Assembly (NCBI GenBank): GCA_947259605.1
Contig: CAMYMX010000090.1
Coordinates: 1-9,654 of the forward strand
Source: an uncultured Polyangiaceae bacterium
GTDB taxonomy: Bacteria > Myxococcota_A > Polyangia > Polyangiales > Houyiibacteriaceae
Direction of reading: 5' to 3'
Length of the DNA stretch: 9,654 nt
Part shown: positions 8,025-9,654 of the stretch, in pieces
How positions within the stretch are numbered: position 1 is the stretch's first letter
How the letters are laid out: every line of letters starts with the position of its first letter
Notes under the pieces: generated by a model
The model's database searches: none
What the model saw: the letters and a program-made list of their open reading frames with translations, nothing else
What the model was told of the DNA's origin: nothing
Program-made: the position numbers and the translations under genes

Positions 8025-9654
8025 TCATGGCTCCCAGGTGATGTCGATGCTCCAGTTCGACGGCGGAGCGAACGTGCCCGTCGTCACGAAGTTTAGTGGC
8101 CAAAGTGCCTCGATCAAGAAACCAGGGCGCTGGGCCTGTGCCGTCGTGTTGGGGCCGCCTTCAGCTCGCCGCGCCACGAACTGCCCTTCGACGTACAGCC
8201 CTCGGATCGGAACATTGTCTGGGAGCACGCTGTCGACGTTGAAACCGACTTGCACGGCGGTGTCACCTTCGGTGTCGTCGGCGGAGGCTTGTCCTCGAGT
8301 GATGCCAAACGTCGGAGCAAATCCGCCAAACTGAGACTGTAATGAAGCGGAGAACAGTCCGGCTGCCACGCCGCTCAGGAAGTCCGTCGTATCCTGCGAT
8401 GCTTGCGCGGTCGACGTGTTGACCCCGCGTTGTTGACGCGTCGTTCCCGTGACGAGCAGGGCGATCACCTGCGCTTGGCTGGTCGTGGGCACGCTCGACT
8501 TGAACTCGATTGTCGGGTCGCTGAGGCGACCGGAGACGATGACAGTCACGTCGTCGTTGCTCCCGCGCAGGGAGTGGCGTGCAACCAGGTCGACTTTGGC
8601 GTCCATTTCTGGGTCGCCGTCGAAAACCATGTTGCCCGAACGCACTTCAAACCGTTTCCCAAAAACCTTGAAATTGCCCGTGTGGAGGGTCACCGTGCCC
8701 TCGACGGAAAGCTCTTCGGCCATGCGCGTATCCAACCTGGCCGTCGCCTCGACGTAGAAGCCTTGGTCTTTGCTCCGGATGACCAGTCGACCGTCGGAGC
8801 GCACCTTCAGATTTACGAAGTACGCACCGGATTTGCGAACCGGCTCATTTTCCTCGCCGACGAAGAAGACCTCCGGATGCGGTGCGAGGTCTTGCGGGGT
8901 CGCCGAGGTTTCCGGGATGTCTAACACCAGCTTGCTCAGGGTCACCTCTCCATTGAGCCCCTCCTCCTCGAACTTGGCTCGCATCCGGGCGGTTCCGGCG
9001 AGCCGCGCGATGATCGAGCCCTCTTGGCGCAGAGGGAAGTCCTTCGCTTGGACTACGAAGTCCGCGTCATCGAGGCCCAGCTTTTTGATCCCAACGCGGC
9101 CGTCGAGCTTTGCCGTGCCATTGGTGTCGGTCACTTTCAGCCCCGTGATCGCTACGCCATCCTCGTCGAAGATCGCCCGTCCAGCCACGTTTTCGAGTGT
9201 CTGACCCACCGCGCGAACGTTGACTCGGCCGTCCGTGAGGTCGACGCTTCCCACGAGCGTCGGGTCCTGCACGCGGCCCTGAGCGGTCACACTGCCCTGA
9301 AGGATTCCTTCGACGTTGACCACGCCGGCCATCCAGGCGAGCACCGCTTGGAGTGGCATCCGGTCGAAGTTCGCCTTCGCGTCCACGTCGCCCCTCTTGG
9401 CGAGCTCCGGGACCGGATGCGCGCTGTCCCAAATGAGAGGCACTTTTGCGACGATCTTCGAGGAGCCGCCGTTCCACCAACGCATGTCCATGTCGATGGC
9501 TCCAACCCCGTCCTGGTACCCACCGGAAACGCGGTTGAACGACGGCGGCGTTTCGACGATCGTATTGACCGTCCCGGCCCGCCGGCCAGGCTCGAGGCGA
9601 CGCGCTCGAAGCGCGTCGGACTCCATCGAGAACGAAAGCTTCGGAGAATCGCTG
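8025..9654 (-). CDS. tamB: TamB-like translocation and assembly module protein, C-terminal part
   Basis: The gene is cut by the right edge. The frame stays open through 9654, so the ATG at 9626 is internal and 542 C-terminal residues are visible. TamB/AsmA-like proteins span the periplasm as long beta-helical grooves, working in outer-membrane protein insertion and phospholipid transport. The following positions count from the internal Met at 9626. Repeating beta units such as VEGILQGSVTAQGRVQDPTLVGSV (split around 105-128) and LDGRVGIKKL (174-183) precede the conserved C-terminal domain, with FEVRSGNMVFDGDPEMDAKV (326-345), DDVTVIVSGRLSDPTIEFKS (358-377) and SQAQVIALLVTG (383-394). A beta-rich tail follows, ending Trp-Glu-Pro, without a terminal aromatic residue. 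TamB is usually over 1000 aa, so the N-terminal anchor lies beyond the edge. The stop is 7 bp before glmM. The symbol rests on the C-terminal domain; other AsmA-like names are possible. Confidence 0.85.
   Translation of the reverse strand, partial: SDSPKLSFSMESDALRARRLEPGRRAGTVNTIVETPPSFNRVSGGYQDGVGAIDMDMRWWNGGSSKIVAKVPLIWDSAHPVPELAKRGDVDAKANFDRMPLQAVLAWMAGVVNVEGILQGSVTAQGRVQDPTLVGSVDLTDGRVNVRAVGQTLENVAGRAIFDEDGVAITGLKVTDTNGTAKLDGRVGIKKLGLDDADFVVQAKDFPLRQEGSIIARLAGTARMRAKFEEEGLNGEVTLSKLVLDIPETSATPQDLAPHPEVFFVGEENEPVRKSGAYFVNLKVRSDGRLVIRSKDQGFYVEATARLDTRMAEELSVEGTVTLHTGNFKVFGKRFEVRSGNMVFDGDPEMDAKVDLVARHSLRGSNDDVTVIVSGRLSDPTIEFKSSVPTTSQAQVIALLVTGTTRQQRGVNTSTAQASQDTTDFLSGVAAGLFSASLQSQFGGFAPTFGITRGQASADDTEGDTAVQVGFNVDSVLPDNVPIRGLYVEGQFVARRAEGGPNTTAQAQRPGFLIEALWPLNFVTTGTFAPPSNWSIDITWEP

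Noticed and set aside
9624..9626. ATG at 9626 as the start of the TamB-like gene
   Set aside because: The frame remains open to the window edge with TamB-like residues before it, there is no signal anchor after it, and the family is much longer. It is an internal Met.

Overview
The window is GC-rich (roughly 60-65% by eye) with dense, high-GC-biased coding on both strands. It reads as a chromosomal housekeeping region of a Gram-negative bacterium. A TamB-type outer-membrane biogenesis protein sits beside a CdaA-type c-di-AMP synthase with its YbbR partner, and the block order is tilS, ftsH, folP, cdaA, ybbR. This combination fits the Myxococcota / former Deltaproteobacteria best. That placement is inferred from gene content and style; there is no rRNA or other phylogenetic marker gene to prove it.

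Layout, left to right. Positions 1-99 (minus) hold the first 33 codons of an enoyl-CoA hydratase/isomerase family protein that runs off the left edge. A 123-bp divergent spacer follows. Positions 223-828 (plus) encode a small exported or membrane protein of unknown function. The plus-strand block is then tilS (838-1800), a 122-bp spacer, ftsH (1923-3866), folP (3882-4724), cdaA (4721-5650) and ybbR (5647-6612). The last three genes are tightly packed, with GTGA stop/start overlaps at both folP-cdaA and cdaA-ybbR. From 6650 to the right edge the coding strand flips: glmM (8017-6650) and the C-terminal part of tamB (9654-8025) lie on the minus strand, tamB upstream of glmM with a 7-bp gap. ybbR and glmM therefore converge, with 37 bp between them.

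Functional themes. CdaA makes c-di-AMP at the inner membrane, and YbbR (CdaR-like) is its usual extracytoplasmic regulator. GlmM makes glucosamine-1-phosphate for peptidoglycan and LPS, and in Firmicutes it also binds and inhibits CdaA. These three are commonly a single cdaA-ybbR-glmM operon. Here they are still neighbours, but glmM is inverted and apparently transcribed with tamB. FolP makes dihydropteroate for folate, TilS makes the lysidine of tRNA-Ile2, and FtsH is the membrane AAA protease. No mobile element, CRISPR array, tRNA, rRNA or phage gene was found. Most of the window is conventional; the points worth a second look are the glmM inversion, the unknown exported protein before tilS, and the start region of ftsH.
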